Shown here piece by piece: positions 13,006 to 27,100 of a stretch of 64,000 nucleotides of DNA (position 1 is the stretch's first letter; every line of letters starts with the position of its first letter). The notes beneath the pieces were generated by a model that had not been told where the DNA came from, searched no databases, and saw only the letters and a list, made by a program, of their open reading frames with translations. The stretch comes from Paramecium sonneborni (taxonomy: Eukaryota; Ciliophora; Oligohymenophorea; Peniculida; Parameciidae): the NCBI GenBank assembly GCA_905182985.1, contig CAJJDN010000155.1:140413-204412 (forward strand), read 5' to 3'. The translations under genes and the position numbers were made by a program.

Positions 13006-14099
13006 TCATTTTATTTAATTTACTATTATTTTAATAAACATTTATATTCATTTGGTAAATAATTTATCATTTCTTTTATATTTTCCCATCTCATTCTCCC
13101 TTCATATTTTTATTTATCATTAAGAAACCTAGAAGAATTCTCTATTTATATCTAAAGTATTTGGTCAATGGTAATAAATATATTAAACTACTCAATCATA
13201 TTACTATTCATTTCTAATCTAATTTATCTAATATTTCAAATTCTAATAATCCATCCTATTCTATTAACTATTGAGTTAATTAATCATAGAATTTATATTG
13301 AATTACTCAACTTAAAATAATCATATGAGATTAATATTGAATTACTCTCTTTTGCATAATAACTTATATATTGAATAAAACAATCAATTTCTCTTTTTAA
13401 AAATTTAAATAATCTCTCTCAGAAATTTAATAAATATATCTTAAATTTTATAGGTTTTTACTTCTTGTCTGAAATTAAATAATTCACTAATCCTTTAGAA
13501 CAAATTGAATTGTTTCTTGGGATCAATGAATAACTATTGTATGTGAATGTACCTTTTTTGTTTGATAAAATTTATTAAAGTTCATGAATTATCCTGATAA
13601 AAGTAGAATTCTAACATTATTTGAATCATCCTAAAATTAAGTATCAACTTTCAAAGATTGAAACAATTTGCAAGTTTTTTTTGTCTATAATAAAATTATC
13701 AATCCTTCTTAATAGATAGCATCTGGATCTTTTTGACATTTATTCATCTCTAAATGTAACTCTTATTTTTTTATATCTAATTCAAAATGAATTTCTAACT
13801 ACGTTAATGATAATAATACAGTTTGAATTCTTCTATTATTTTAATAATTAATGAATTAATCTTATTCATCTATTTACTTGATCATAAATAAATGCATAAT
13901 CTATCATTATCCCATCATTATAATCATTAACAAATCTTTAAATCTGCCTATGCAATATTACAAATTAAGCTGTTAAATTATTTGATCTTTCTTTAAATCA
14001 TTAATTATGAATGAATAACTCCATTGATCTAAATAATTCTAAACTAACTTCTAATATTTTAGCATGGATTTTTAATTTTATTATTGAAGGAAAATTCAT
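13006..14099 (-). pseudogene. Degenerate or unresolved multi-exon gene
   Basis: Clear coding-like segments lie in changing frames: a start MNFPSIIKLKIHAKILE at 14099, LTQLEIHFELDIKKQELH near 13745-13800, LFIDPKKQFNLFQRISEL near 13440-13500, KREIDCFIQYISYYAKE near 13340-13410, QLIEQDGLLEFEILDKL near 13215-13285 and YEGRMRWENIKEMINYL near 13045-13110. Some junctions fit ordinary introns (19 nt at about 13515-13533), but at least three frame changes cannot be bridged by introns of 20-35 nt, and a TGA interrupts one join. Either the gene has several unusual introns or it is a decaying copy, perhaps a whole-genome-duplicate relic. No domain recognised. Confidence 0.45.
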
Positions 14100-14199
14100 A
14101 TATATAATCTTTTTACTAATATATTTAAAGTTTTATAAAAATTTTGAAATGGATATACATTAATAATTAATTAAATTAATAACTAATAAGATGTTATAA

Positions 14200-16612
14200 T
14201 CAGTAATCATTAATAGGAAATAAAATATTGAGCATATTTTTGAGTTCATTTTAATCTAATGGCTTAGTCAAGTAATAATCCATACCTGCTTCATAAGACT
14301 TCAATTTAGTATCTAAATCACAGAATCCTGTATTTGCAACACACCAAGCTTTATTAATAACTTATTATTTCATTAAATTTTTTAATTCTTTAACAGTTTT
14401 ATAGCCATCTAATATAGGCATGTTGATATCTAAGAAAATTAAACTGTAATATTGATTTTCACATTTATTGCAAGGATGATGTTTTTTGTTATTTACAAGT
14501 TATAATGCTTCTTTACCATTGTAAGCAGAATCGCATTTAGATTAATATTTAGTCATCAATAATTTTAGACATTAAATATTAAAGTACTCATCATCAACAA
14601 TTAATACTCTAGAACAACAATCACTATTAAGACTGCATTGTACTATTGATTATTAAAATTTAGGACTTAAGATTGGAGGATGAATAGATGAAAAACTATT
14701 CTCTTCACTCTATTTTCTACTATCTTAAAAAACATTAATTTTCATATTTGATGAAATAATAAATTATTATTAAGAATTGGAGTGTGTTTGAATTAAACTC
14801 TTTTATATTTGTATTTTCTTAAAGGATTGCATTTTGACTTAATCTTCGATATAAGTATTTGTAGAAATATATCGAATTGTTTAACTACTATTTTTGAACA
14901 ATCCTGAAGATTATTTTCTCATAAATTCTTTTGATACCTCTAACTAATGATTTTTTATAAAAAAACTGAATTAGCATCCTTTTATCTTTCGTTTAAGTTA
15001 AATAGAATTATTCTTTCCACTCATTTATTTTACTAATTGATTTGATATTCCTAATCCTAATCCTACACCAACTGATTATTAAGATACTCTTACAAATTTA
15101 TTAGATTATAATAACGAGTTCATATTTTCTGCTTCCTATTCAGTCTATTTTATATTGTATAATATATACATACCATTCCTATTCCATCATCTGAAATTGA
15201 TATAAAACATTATAAATTATCATTTAAGATTGTTATTGTTATTGATGATTCAAAAGTGTATTTTATTGCATTTTGCATCAATTAAAATAAAACTTATCTA
15301 AATCTTACTTTATCATTAACCAAAACACTTGATTGTAAATCAAAACTATATTCAATCTTAATATTCTTATTCTCAATACTCTCATGAAATAATGAAACAA
15401 TAAATCTAATTTCTGTTTCTATTTCTATTTCTTCCAATTTCAAACTAAATTACTTTAAATTTATTAAATTATAATCTCTAATCGTTCCAACAATCAGATT
15501 TAATTGCTCACTATTTATCCTAATTGGCTCCAAATATTTACATTTGAATTGAGAATCAATGTTATCATCCTTTAATGCCATCTTAGTAAATGTTATTATA
15601 CTATTTAAATTTGTACCCAATTCATGAGATAATGATCTACACATGTCAATCTCCATTGAAGAATCCATCTCTTAAATATTATTCATTATTTATGGAATAT
15701 CAATAAATTATACTTAAAAGCACCTAATCCCATCTAATAACATACAATTTAATAAAATTGCATTATTTTCATATCTAAAATATTCATTCTTCTCTATTGT
15801 CAACAAATTTTATTCATCAATTTACATCTATAACACTATTTTTCTTAATTCACATTATTTTAGTACAGCATCTTTAAGATAATTCAAATTTAAATTTAAA
15901 AGTATTTCAAATGCTTAATTATAATAATTTGGATGAGTTATCAAATCTGAAAAATTAATTTATGTTTCTAACAGCTCATATTAATCATTAAATAGTAAAG
16001 AATTTTATGGTAGATTTATTCTTTTCGTTGAAATTGTATGGATTAAATTCTATTGTTATTTCAAAGTATCCATTTAAATCTCAATTTTATATTCTTGTTC
16101 ATCTATTTTTTTTTAATCTTTAAATTCCTCTCTTTATTTTACACTTCTCTCTCTATATAACCATAAACTAAAAATAACTAATTAAACTATATTTATAAAC
16201 ATCTACTCATAATCAAATATAATTTATTCAAGATTGAATATGAACATAGCCATTTATACTAAAATTAAAATTGGTTATTATTGCTTCTATTTTAAGTCTA
16301 AATTATTAAATAGTATTTGAGTTTATATTAATGAGCAAAGAATATATTCTTATTTTACTTAATATGCTAGCCAAATGGATATTGTTTTCATCGAAAATCC
16401 TATTCCCTAAAAAATTTATTTTCTCTGTTCTTTTTTCATTAATATACATAAAACCTCGAAAATTATACTGCTAGCATAAAGTACAGTTATTAAAAATATA
16501 GAAATAATTGAACTGCCTAATAATTATTAAGATTTCGACCTTTATTTATAAAGACTAGATAGGCAAGTTGGCAGATGTCACTAAGTAAAAGATGCTATCT
16601 CTTAATCAACAT
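14200..16612 (-). CDS. Membrane-bound hybrid histidine kinase with receiver domain
   Basis: 786 residues after removing introns 16517-16539 (23 nt) and 15145-15173 (29 nt). The N-terminal 160 residues hold several hydrophobic segments (IISIFLITVLYASSII; ILVQMAMFIF; FINIVQLVIFSLWLY), so it is an integral membrane sensor. The dimerisation/phosphoacceptor motif SLSHELGTNLNSI carries the His at about 322. The ATPase domain has an N box (LMQNAIKYT), G1 (SDDGIGM) and G2 (GVGLGLGIS). After a linker comes a receiver: LIVDDE, phosphoacceptor Asp in LIFLDINMP (about residue 711) and the conserved Lys in LTKPL. Every residue needed for His-Asp phosphorelay is present. Hybrid kinases of this type are known from ciliates; the signal sensed is unknown. 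Confidence 0.93.
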
Positions 16613-17403
16613 TTTATATTGATATAATATTAATTTAAATTATTTTTTGCTTAATGGATTAAGAGTAATACTGAATAATTTTATTTGATAAACAGTAACA
16701 ATGTTTTCGTTATTTTTTTTTAAATTGCTGCTTCACTTTTATTCTCAAAGTAATAATTTTTACCAATAGGTTTAAATTTCATCTTTAAAGGAAAATAATG
16801 ATTATTATCTTAAAATAATATTATTTTTTGAACTTTAAACTTCTTTAGTAAAAAAAGACTTTTTAGGTTTTAATTTATTTTTTTATTCGAAATTTTAAAT
16901 TGGAATTCAGAATTTTGAGTAGCTCATTTCAAAAATAAAATAAGGTCAAATATTAAAAAATATACAAATAAGCATATTAAAAATAATTGTTAATACCTTA
17001 TGAAATTATTTATTTTTAAGTTGATTTATATTAATTTTTGAATTATTTAAAGTTGATTAAATAAAGCTAACTTAATCTTAGCTATTAAATAAAATAGAAT
17101 TTTGAACTCTGTATTCAGTCAGGAAATATCATAATTTCATAAACAATTGTTAATTAAGTAAATAATAATAGACCAATCAATAAATAAGAAACTAAAATCA
17201 TGAATTTTATAATTTAGACAGTATTATTAATGAAAAATTCATTTAAATAAGAAATTTAAATGGAAGCTCAAATTGTGGAGATAAATTAGATTTAAAATAA
17301 CGAAGATTTAAAATATGTGAATAAATCATTATTGTAATGAAATGTCTTTGTCATTTAATATATATTTATAATATAAATTGTAATATTAAATTTAATATAT
17401 ATA
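16613..17403. other. Intergenic, no confident gene
   Basis: About 790 AT-rich bases between divergent genes. A plus-strand frame at 17200-17340 would encode 46 residues (MNFIIQTVLLMKNSF...) and is open further upstream, but it has no recognisable feature and TGA is rare by chance in such AT-rich DNA, so I do not call it. Confidence 0.4.
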
Positions 17404-17865
17404 ATGGTATATCAGTGGACAAACTTCGTTTGGGAAACAAATGCCTGGTGGTTGAGAAGAATCAGACCTGTATTTTTAACATTTTTATCATAAAGTTTGT
17501 TGTTTTGGGTGCTTTTGCATTTACAGCATTCTATGGAGGCAGATATTACTTTTTCGGCAAATGGGCATATTATAAATAAAGACAATTTACAGAGGCAGAA
17601 TTAGTTTCTTAAGCTGAAGTTAATAAGAGGTTATTTTTATGTATAAACTTATTAGAAATTGGGGTTATGGTGTTTGGTACAAACCAACTCTTGAAAGAAG
17701 CAGAAAGAAACTATTATAAGATGCTTTAAAAGGTATAGTTAAATTAAAAATATTTTAGATAAATACAGATATGCAATGACCTGGGAAGAATTATTTTATG
17801 AAGATCCAAGACCAGTAGAAGAAATTCTTGAGGAAGAAAATTCATGGGAAGAATATGAAATTTGA
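17404..17865 (+). CDS. Small single-pass membrane protein, unrecognised
   Basis: 127 residues after removing three 26-nt introns (17470-17495, 17630-17655, 17733-17758). It starts MVYQWTNFVWETNAWW, has a basic LRRIRP followed by one hydrophobic segment (FVVLGAFAFTAFYGGRYYFF), then a W/K/Q-rich soluble part and an acidic end (VEEILEEENSWEEYEI). High Trp/Tyr content and a short tail resemble accessory subunits of respiratory complexes in ciliates, but that is only a guess from size and layout. Each intron alone would shift the frame, and all three together restore it, which makes the model firm. No homologue is recognised. Confidence 0.8.
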
Positions 17866-18242
17866 TAAAATTAAAATAAGCTTAAAAATAAATATATTCC
17901 AATATCTTTTATTAATATTTTTATACTTTAACAATGATTGTGTATCTTAAGTGGCAATTTTTGTAAGTTTTATTATATTTTATTTATTATTTTAATAAAT
18001 TTTATATAAATTTAGATAAAATGAATAGAATTAATATATTTGTGATTTTATGATTGATTTAATGATTTGATAATAGTTTTTGATTCATTTAAAATATTTA
18101 ATTGTTTAGAAACTTTTAAGATATGAAGATTATAAAAAAATAAAATAAATTATTGTTTTTTAAAGAATGATAAAGTTTTTGTATGAAATAGATAGTTTTT
18201 TTTGAATTAAATAATAAATATGATAATTAATTTAACATGTTG
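17866..18242. other. Intergenic, convergent 3' ends
   Basis: About 375 AT-rich bases, no gene or structure recognised. Confidence 0.5.
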
Positions 18243-19575
18243 TCATTGTTATGGATTCACTAATTATTGTCCTGCATAAGACATAAAAGTTGGATTATTT
18301 CTAGTTTTACTGCCACCAATTCTTCCATTTTTCATATCATATATATATTATTGCAATTCATGAGGTCTAAATCTATTGATAACCATTCTTCTTTCATTTT
18401 CTTCAATTTCTTTGGATAATGAATCTCTAATATTTTAATCACCATCAAAACCTTAAGATTTTTATTATTTAGAATGCTATAAAAGAGATCCAATGATTTC
18501 ACTTTTTGAAGCAGGAGGAGGTGTGAATCCTTTTCTAAAACTAACTTCTTTATTACTTTCTTATTATTATCTCAAATCTCTAGCATATTATTATTTTTAG
18601 TTTAATGATTATTGTCTTTATTCTTATATTATTTTATAGTCTTAATCTTATTATATTTTAAGGTTTTATTGTTCTATAATTTTATTATTTTATTATTGTT
18701 ATAATCTTTAAAGATTCTCAATTCTTTACTATTCCCATTATTTTTGCATTAATATTTACGATTATTTTTATCTTTCATCATCTAAAGAATATTGATAAAG
18801 AGGCGCTTACTAATATTATTGTATTTAGTCAGATTAATTTGATGGTTAAGTAATTTAAGGTTAAACTATTAGATTTGGTTATGATTGTGAATTTTATATT
18901 TAGATGATTTGTTGTTAATTTTGCAATTGTTAATTTTGCAAATGTTGACGTTCTGCAATCAAATTTGGATCATCATATGATTATGCATATAATTATTTTT
19001 AATTTTGAGATTCATTATATTGCTGATTAGGTTTGTAATTAATAGAATCAGGATATTAAATGCTTTCAATATGTTTCTCACTTAAATCATCTAGTTTTCT
19101 TTTAGAATCATCATTATATGTATATATTGCACTTCTATTTTTATATGGATCATTCTCATCCCATTTCTTTCTTGCTTAATAACTCTAAGGATCTAAATCA
19201 CTTCGCTTACTATTTTATTCCCACAAAGATTTTTGCTTTTCTTATTTATAAGCTTATGCTAATTCCAAGTTTTTTACAACTTTACTACGAAGTGTATTTG
19301 TAACTGCACCATCAATGTCCTTTGTATTTAATGATCTATCGTAATCTTAAGCTAATCTAAAAATTAATCTTAAAAACAATTTACCTTTTAGGAGGGTCAA
19401 AAAGATGTTACATTCCTTAATAAGACTCTAATTCTCCTCTTTAAAAATCTGGATAATGTCTTTTACCAGTTGTTGAAAAAAAGGCTATTCCTTATGGAAC
19501 AACCTAATCTTAAACTTTGTAACCTTGTTAATAGAGTTATCTGTTGATTTGCTAATTATCATATATCTTTTTCAT
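18243..19575 (-). CDS. Gln-rich protein with helical C-terminus, unrecognised
   Basis: 434 residues after removing one 28-nt intron at 19357-19384. Starts MKKIYDNQQINRQLYQQG; the first 170 residues look folded (GIAFFSTTGKRHYPDFQRG; SLNTKDIDGAVTNTLR), the middle is a long Q/N-rich low-complexity and coiled-coil region, and the C-terminus is conserved-looking (NNPTFMSYAGQQLVNP). Nearly all the glutamines are TAA or TAG codons, so standard translation would destroy it. No signal peptide or membrane segment. It begins only 27 bp after the stop of the next gene upstream on the same strand. Function unknown; cytoskeletal association is a weak inference from composition. Confidence 0.75.
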
Positions 19576-19602
19576 CCAAAAATTATTATTAAAAATAAAA
19601 AA

Positions 19603-20732
19603 TCAATCTAATTCAACAGATATTACAATGTCAGTACTATTCATATAAGTGGAAGCTTGCATCTAGCTAAATTTGAAAGTGTCTTTCAGAATGGAATTTG
19701 ATAAATACTTTTCAGCTATATTCTTAGAATATTTTATGTTAATCTATAAATTATAATAAATATAAATAAGTTTACTTATTCTGATTAAGTGTTTCCTTGA
19801 ATTGTTTTCAATTGAAACGGGAATATTTGGGATTAAATGTAAAATTGGCCATCATATTCAATAAACACCTTACATGATATTCTAAAATATAAACATTTTA
19901 ATCGAAAATCGAAAATTGCAATTTATTTAATCGACCACCCAGAATATCTCTTTAAGAATTATCATTTACAATAAATTTAAGTTCTTTGTAAATGAAATTT
20001 CTATTTGTATACTCTGCTCTCACTAGGAACTCTAAAGGTATTCCATGAGTTGGTAAATGAATCAATTTATTTTAGTAATCATTTAAAGTGGTTCCTAAAT
20101 AAAGTTTCAGCACACCATTAATGTCTATTGCATGTTTTAAATTGGCAAATTGTAAACAAATATGATTTTCATTTGAAAAGGCCAACAAGAGATCCCCATC
20201 AGATCCAAGTGCTTATTTCGCAGAATCTAATAGGAATTGGAACTCCTTTCTTCATTTCAATGCATAATTACTTAAATCCATGCTCAAATCCAATCATATA
20301 CCAATTATCATCATCCAATTAATAATACATCGAGGCCTAACAAAGTTAACAAACATCTTCATCATCACACTCTTAAATATAATCATCTACATCCATTGCA
20401 TTTGATATTATATTTAATTGTTATTTTAGACTTCCAATAATCTTAGATTCTTCTGGGTATAATTCCAATTTATCTAGACGATCCAATTAACCCATCAAAT
20501 CAAATGGTCTTTTTCTCAAACTATCATCAAATACATTTTATCTTTATACTAAAAGAGCTAATTGATTCACCTATTGAATAATCCCTTCCAAGATGACACG
20601 TTAATCATTTAAATCTGCTGAAACCTAAACAAATCCTATTTCTTTGTTTTTATGTTTATGATGTTTTCCATTCCCTTTTATTTGTTAACCCAATGCTACT
20701 AAAATAAAACACATAGCCAAAAAATATTGCAT
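19603..20732 (-). CDS. Secreted or lumenal protein, unrecognised
   Basis: 349 residues after removing introns 20250-20271 (22 nt), 19869-19894 (26 nt) and 19744-19775 (32 nt). MQYFLAMCFILVALGQQ is a clean signal peptide, followed by a basic HHKHKNK patch. A cysteine cluster (QECDDEDVCQLCQ) is near residue 140, and the rest alternates beta strands and short helices (LLLAFSNENHICLQF; NKLQFSIFDQNVFIEYDGQFY). No membrane anchor after the signal peptide, so it is probably secreted or lumenal. I do not recognise the family. The gene is divergent from the surface antigen at 21177, sharing a 444-bp upstream region, but a functional link is not shown. Confidence 0.78.
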
Positions 20733-21176
20733 TTATACGTTTTTATATTTAGAATAAATAATAATATTCTTTAAAAATATTATACATCTCTATACAATAA
20801 TTTAATATTGTTCAGACAAATGTATAAATAATCCAAATAACTACTCTCTATTTAATAATCATATTTTAATTTTTCTTAAATTAACATCATTATTTACATT
20901 CTATTCATTTCTTAGATGCCATTCAATTATAAAATTATTAAATTAGATCTATTCTAATACCTTATTTTTATGATTTCAATTAAATAGTATATCAATAGCT
21001 CTTATTATTAAATATTTAATTATCTTTTGAATCATATCAAATCTATAAGAAAGGATTTATTTAGATTGATTAGATTACTTTGAAAACATAATTGATAATT
21101 TTTCTGAACAATTATTTAAATATATAAGATGTTCTGAGAAAGTAGATTTTTTTTAATAGATAAATATTAATTTATA
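20733..21176. other. Divergent intergenic region (shared upstream of secreted protein and surface antigen)
   Basis: About 444 bases between two divergent start codons. AT-rich, no gene; must contain the two promoters, but no motif is recognisable by eye. Confidence 0.5.
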
Positions 21177-24100
21177 ATGTTTTTGGTTCTAATTGATTTT
21201 TTCATAGTACAAGGTGCGTCGAGTCAAATTGAGAATTATCAATGTTTTAGATAAAATATTACTTCAGAGTATGATTGTGAACGTTACTATGAAGGACAAA
21301 GTTATTGGAATACAACATCTTGTGTTAAAAATGAAACTGTGATTGATTTAGTTGTAGTTGCAAGTGAGATTAATAATGATCCAACTTATTGTAATTAAGT
21401 TTAGAGTAGCCAATGCTCTTAAAATATTAATTGTGCCTTTATTGATGGTATATGTTGGCATTTTACTGGATGCAGTGCTTTTTTAAAAGAGAAAGATGAA
21501 GAATGCTAATAAATTTCTATTAGATGCATATCAAACGGCAAATAATGTGTAGAGATAGGACTATGCGATGAATACATTACATAAAAGTCATGTCAATATG
21601 ATGAAAATGGTGAATATTGTTATTGGAATTCTACAAATTCACAATGCTATATTGCTTAAAGTTGTGAATAGTTGCCAAAATCATTAAATACTGATTAATA
21701 ATGTAGATAGGAGTTAAATAAATGTACAGTAGCATAATCTGGAGAAGGATGTATTGAGAGTGGTTTGAAATGTTCTGATCATTTATATTAGAACTAATGC
21801 TTTTGGAATAGAGATAAAAAATAAGAATGTTTTTGGAATGGAACTAGTTGTGTTGATAAAATTTGTTAGAATGCACTTAATACACTTAAAACAGATGAGC
21901 AATGTATGAGTTATCTCGTTATATGTACAACAAAATAAGATGGAGGATGTGTAGAGAGAACTAGTTGTGATGCGGTTTAAATATAGGAAGGATGCAAGAA
22001 AAATAGGAAAGGAGATGAATGTTATTGGGATGGTACAAATTGTTTAGACAAAATTTGTATTAATGGTCCTTCAACTTATAAAAGTAATTTGGAATGTGAA
22101 TAATATAAATAAAATTGCATAACAAACGGAAAGGGTTGTGTAGAGAATGTAAGTTGTAGTTCAGCAAAAATAGAGGATGCTTGTGAGAGTGATATTAATA
22201 ATAATAAATGTGTTTGGAATAATAATAGTTGTTAAATTGCAAAATGTGAATTGGGTGAGAATAGTTTAATAAGTAATTAAGATTGTTCAAGGTTTTTAAC
22301 AGGTTGTGTAACTAAGAAAGGAGGTGGATGTATGAAAATAAGTAAATGTTCGGATTACAACATTGAAGAGGCTTGTTTAATAGATGAGGATGGAGATGAA
22401 TGTTTTTGGAATGATGAAGAAATTTGTGTTGATAAAACATGTGAAAATGCACCTGAGACACTTTAATCTCATGAGGAATGTTAAAATTATAGTGAGATAT
22501 GTACATTAGATCCAGAAACAAATTTTGGATGTATAGATATGAGATGTGAAAATATAAGAGATTAATAATTATGTATAGAAGATTTAGATGGAAATAAATG
22601 TACATATTAGGAAAAGTGTTCAAGTAAAGAATGTAGTTTAGGGAAAAGAACAAGTGCAATAGAATGTAATATATATTTGAATAAATGCACATTGAATGAT
22701 GAGGGAAATGGATGTACATTGATTCCATTAAGATGTAGAGATAATAGTAAGAAAGAGAATTGTTATTTTAGATTAGATGGAGAATGTGGATGGGATAATC
22801 AAAAAAATATATGTGTAGATAAGTAGTGTTATACTGCTGATTAAAATTATAATAGTAATGAATTATGTGACAGATATCTTAAAGGATGTGTAATAAGTAA
22901 TACAGTAGGTTGTATGATTTTACCAAAATTATGTTAAGATAGAAAGAGAATTGAGAATTGTCATTTTGATGATGATGATGATTGTGTATGGGGATTAGAT
23001 CAATGTTAATCTAGATCATGTTAAACAGCTTAATTTGAATTAGATTTAATAACTATGTCAGAATGCAATTTATATATAGATTGTTCATAGGATATTACAT
23101 AATGTTGTATAATAAATAATGACAATAATAATTGTTAAAATAAAAGCACATGTGATGTTTTAGAGAAATCTAATTGTATAACTAATGCTGCAATAGAAGG
23201 TAGTTGTGTTTGGAATGGAATTAAATGCATTAATGCTAATGATTTAAAATGTACTGATTATTTTGGATTAAATCATTAATAATGTTATGATCTAAAGAAT
23301 ACATGTACTATTAACAACACTGGAAATGGATGTATGGAATTAAAAGAATGTGAAGAATATGTTAACTCATCTTAATGTATATTAAATTTAAATTAGTAAT
23401 TTTGTAAGTGGAATTCTGTTTCCGGTATTTGTTTCTCATATACATGTTCTGATGCTCCAGATTCTTATGAATATGCAACAGATGAATAATGTAGAATATT
23501 CTAAAGTGATTGTACTTTACATCCTAATATTGGAGGATGTGTTGATAAATTCGACACTTGTGAAAAATATTTAAAAATAGAATCTTGTTTCAAAACTAAT
23601 TTATCAACTAAAATCAATTGTATTTGGTATAATAATGAATGTAAAACCATTAATGTTTGTACAGATATCAATTTTATTCCTACTTATTCTACAACTAATT
23701 GTGAATCTATTCTCTTTGAATGTAAAGTTAATCTAACTAATAATGGTTGTATGCTCAAAACTTGTACTGATTATTATTACACTACTCTTGATGAATGTCA
23801 AAGTATAACTTCATGTTCAATTAATAAATTAAAAAATAATTGTATCCCAATGAAAGACTATTGTTATTAATACACAAATAAAGATGATTGTTATTTCTCT
23901 CTAAAAGATGGATTATGTATTTCATATAAAGATAGCTGTGTAATAAAAAATTACTCCTGCAATTTTATGTCAGGAGATGATATTACATGTCCTTAATATA
24001 GAGAAGCATGTATGGATAATCCAAACAATGATAACTGCAGAAGGAAAATTTGTTAATCTCGAGTATCTCCTAAAACAACCTTAGCTGATTGTTAAGATTT

Positions 24101-27100
24101 TGATAATGGTTGTACTTCATAAATTGATTTAGCATAATGTACTGATATTATGGCTAGTTGCTAAGATTACTTTTATCTTAATCATTGCCATTATTCTAAA
24201 TCAGGTTATTGTATAGTGATAAGTTTATAAGGAGAAGATAAATGTTGGGATGTATATTCAATAGAATAATGTAGTTAAATAAGATTTTATTATAATGAGA
24301 CTTGCGAAAATTTAGATAAATGGTGTACAAATAATCCAGATTTAAAAAGTACATAATAATGTGTTGAAAAGACTTGTAATAATGCTATAAAATCTGAATA
24401 TAATCATTAGACTTGTTAAGCTTGGTTATCAACTTGTACTTCCAATTATACTCAAACTGGATGCACTGAAATTAAAGATTTATGTTCAGATTACACTCCC
24501 CCCAATTGTATCTAATCTTTATAAGGTAAATGCGAAAATGTTGATAATCAATGTGTACTTAGATCATGCAATTATTCCCCTTCCACTTTCTTAAACAATT
24601 AAGTTTGTGAATCATATTTAAGCAAATGTACTGTTGCTAGAATTGGAGGTTGTGTAAAAAGATCAGAAAAATGTGATCTATACACTCTTCAATCATAATG
24701 CCACTTTGATATCAAAAATAATAGATGTTGGTGGAATCCTACATAAAAATAATGTGTATAACTCAAATGCTCCAACATTGAAAACACTTCCTTATACTCC
24801 ACTACTTAACAATGCTAATCTATTTAATATATTGATTGTGTCTTAAGTAATACTGGTTTAGGTTGTTAAGATAATCAATAATAATGTGAATCATTTTAAT
24901 CAAAATCTTCATGTCTTGTTGATATTAAAGGATAACCTTGTCAATGGAATAATAATTAATGTTTCACTAAAACATGCACATCTGCTCCTATTTCTCTAAC
25001 AACCTTAGAAGCATGTTTATCGTATTACACCTAAGTTAAATGTACTACTAAAACTGGAGGTGGTTGTACATTTTAATTAGATTTATGTGAAGATTATACT
25101 GATCAAACATCATGCATCATTTCTAAAAAGGGAGTTTTATGTGGATATGATTAATAAAATTAAAAATGCTTAATTAAGAGTTGTCAAACAGCGCCATTGT
25201 CATATACATCACATAATTAATGTTAGAGTTATTTAAATACATGTACAGTCTAGGCTTCAGGTAGTGGTTGTTAAACCATCCCAAAAACCTGTTCAGAAAT
25301 GACTATGATACAATGTGAAATGAAATATTGCTTATATGATAACGATAAAAATATATGTATTAATAAGACATGCTAAAATAAACCAGATAACATCACAGAT
25401 TGTACAGAATATTTTGATTAATGTTTCTTAGATACTATAAAATGTAAGACTGCTATATGTGAATATTATTTTTATTAAACAGATGAGGAATGTAAAAATA
25501 TTATGCCTAATTGTACTACAGATGGATATTAATGTATTCCTAGAAAGAAATGCAACTAATATATAAATGAAATAAGTTGTGTATCTCAACCAGATGGTTA
25601 ATAATGTTAGTGGATTAGTAGTAATTAATGTTAAATAAGACAATGCAATATTGCTCCTAAAAGTTTGATAACTCATTCAGAATGTCAATAATATCTTAAT
25701 AAATGTACTACAAAAAAAGATGGAGGATGTACTAATCTAATGTCATGTATAGAATATAACATTTATGAGTAATGTTAAATAGATAGATTTTAAGAACAAT
25801 GTGTTTGGGATGGAAATAAAAATTTGTGCAGAGATAAAGAATGTAGAGATTACAATGGATCTAATCATAAATCATGTTAGTCAATTTCTTTAGAGTGTAC
25901 AGCAGATCTTTAAAGAAAAGGTTTTTGCATGGATATTTTAGAATGTTCTATGTATACATAAAAATTACATTGTATAATTGGAAATGATGGAAGTTGTTTG
26001 TGGATAAATAATAAATGTTATTAGTATTCTTAATGTGAAGATATTTAATTTACAACTCACAATGAATGTCAATAAATTTCAAAAGATTGTACAACCGATG
26101 GAGTTTCATGTGTTCCAATTACATTCTGTAAAAATACTAATCCAAATGGAGGATGTATTATAGGAATAGATGGAGAATGTATTAAAATTATTTAAAATGG
26201 AATTAGTTCTTGTTCTTTATATGAATCATGTAAATAAATAGTCTTTACTACTCATGATCAATGTTATTAAACAAAGAATTATTGTACATCTGATGGTGTA
26301 GAATGCATTTCTCTTAATGATTGTGATAAATACACTAATCAAGTTTCATGCGTTTTTAATAGCAAAGGAGAAATAATATCAAATAACAAAATACTTTCTA
26401 CAGGAAATTGTATTTGGGATATCTCTGCTAATCAATGTAGAGATCAAAATTGTCAAGATTTTATTGGTACAACTAATGAATAATGTGAATCATAACTTTA
26501 TTCTTGTACAAGTGATGGTAAAATCTGTATTCCTAAAATGAATTGTTCTAACTTTACAAATTAAGTTCAATGTTTAATTGCTAAAAGTGATGATGGATAT
26601 TGTTTTTGGTCAAATGACAAATGTGATCTTATTTCTTGTTCAAATATTACTAAACCAACATCAGTTGAATAATGCAAAGATCAAAATATTAAATGTACTT
26701 ATGATGGTCAAACTTGCATTACTGTTTCGGAATGTAAAGATTATAAAACATAATCTTCCTGTAATTCTAAAGGAACTGATGGATTTTGTTCTTGGATACC
26801 ACCTATTTCATCTAATGTTACTACCACTATATAACGTAATAAATGTGAACTCAAAAAATCATGTTAACAATCTAATTAAGATTAAATTTCTTGTTTGTAA
26901 GTTAAAGATATTTGTTATTTTAAATAAGCTACAAACACATCATCAAGTTAATGTTAAGAACACACTTGCTTCACTTATTATGAATAAAATAAAAAATGTT
27001 CATTCTTTTATAACTGGAATAAAACTCAAATAACATTATGCTAATTATAAAATAATACATGTAATCCTATTGCAGATCCAACACTTTTAAGTTCTAAAGA

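Noticed and set aside
17200..17340. 46-codon plus-strand ORF upstream of the small membrane protein
   Set aside because: No composition, motif or spacing argument beyond absence of TGA.
22312..22728. Minus-strand 138-residue ORF
   Set aside because: Antisense shadow of the cysteine-rich surface antigen.
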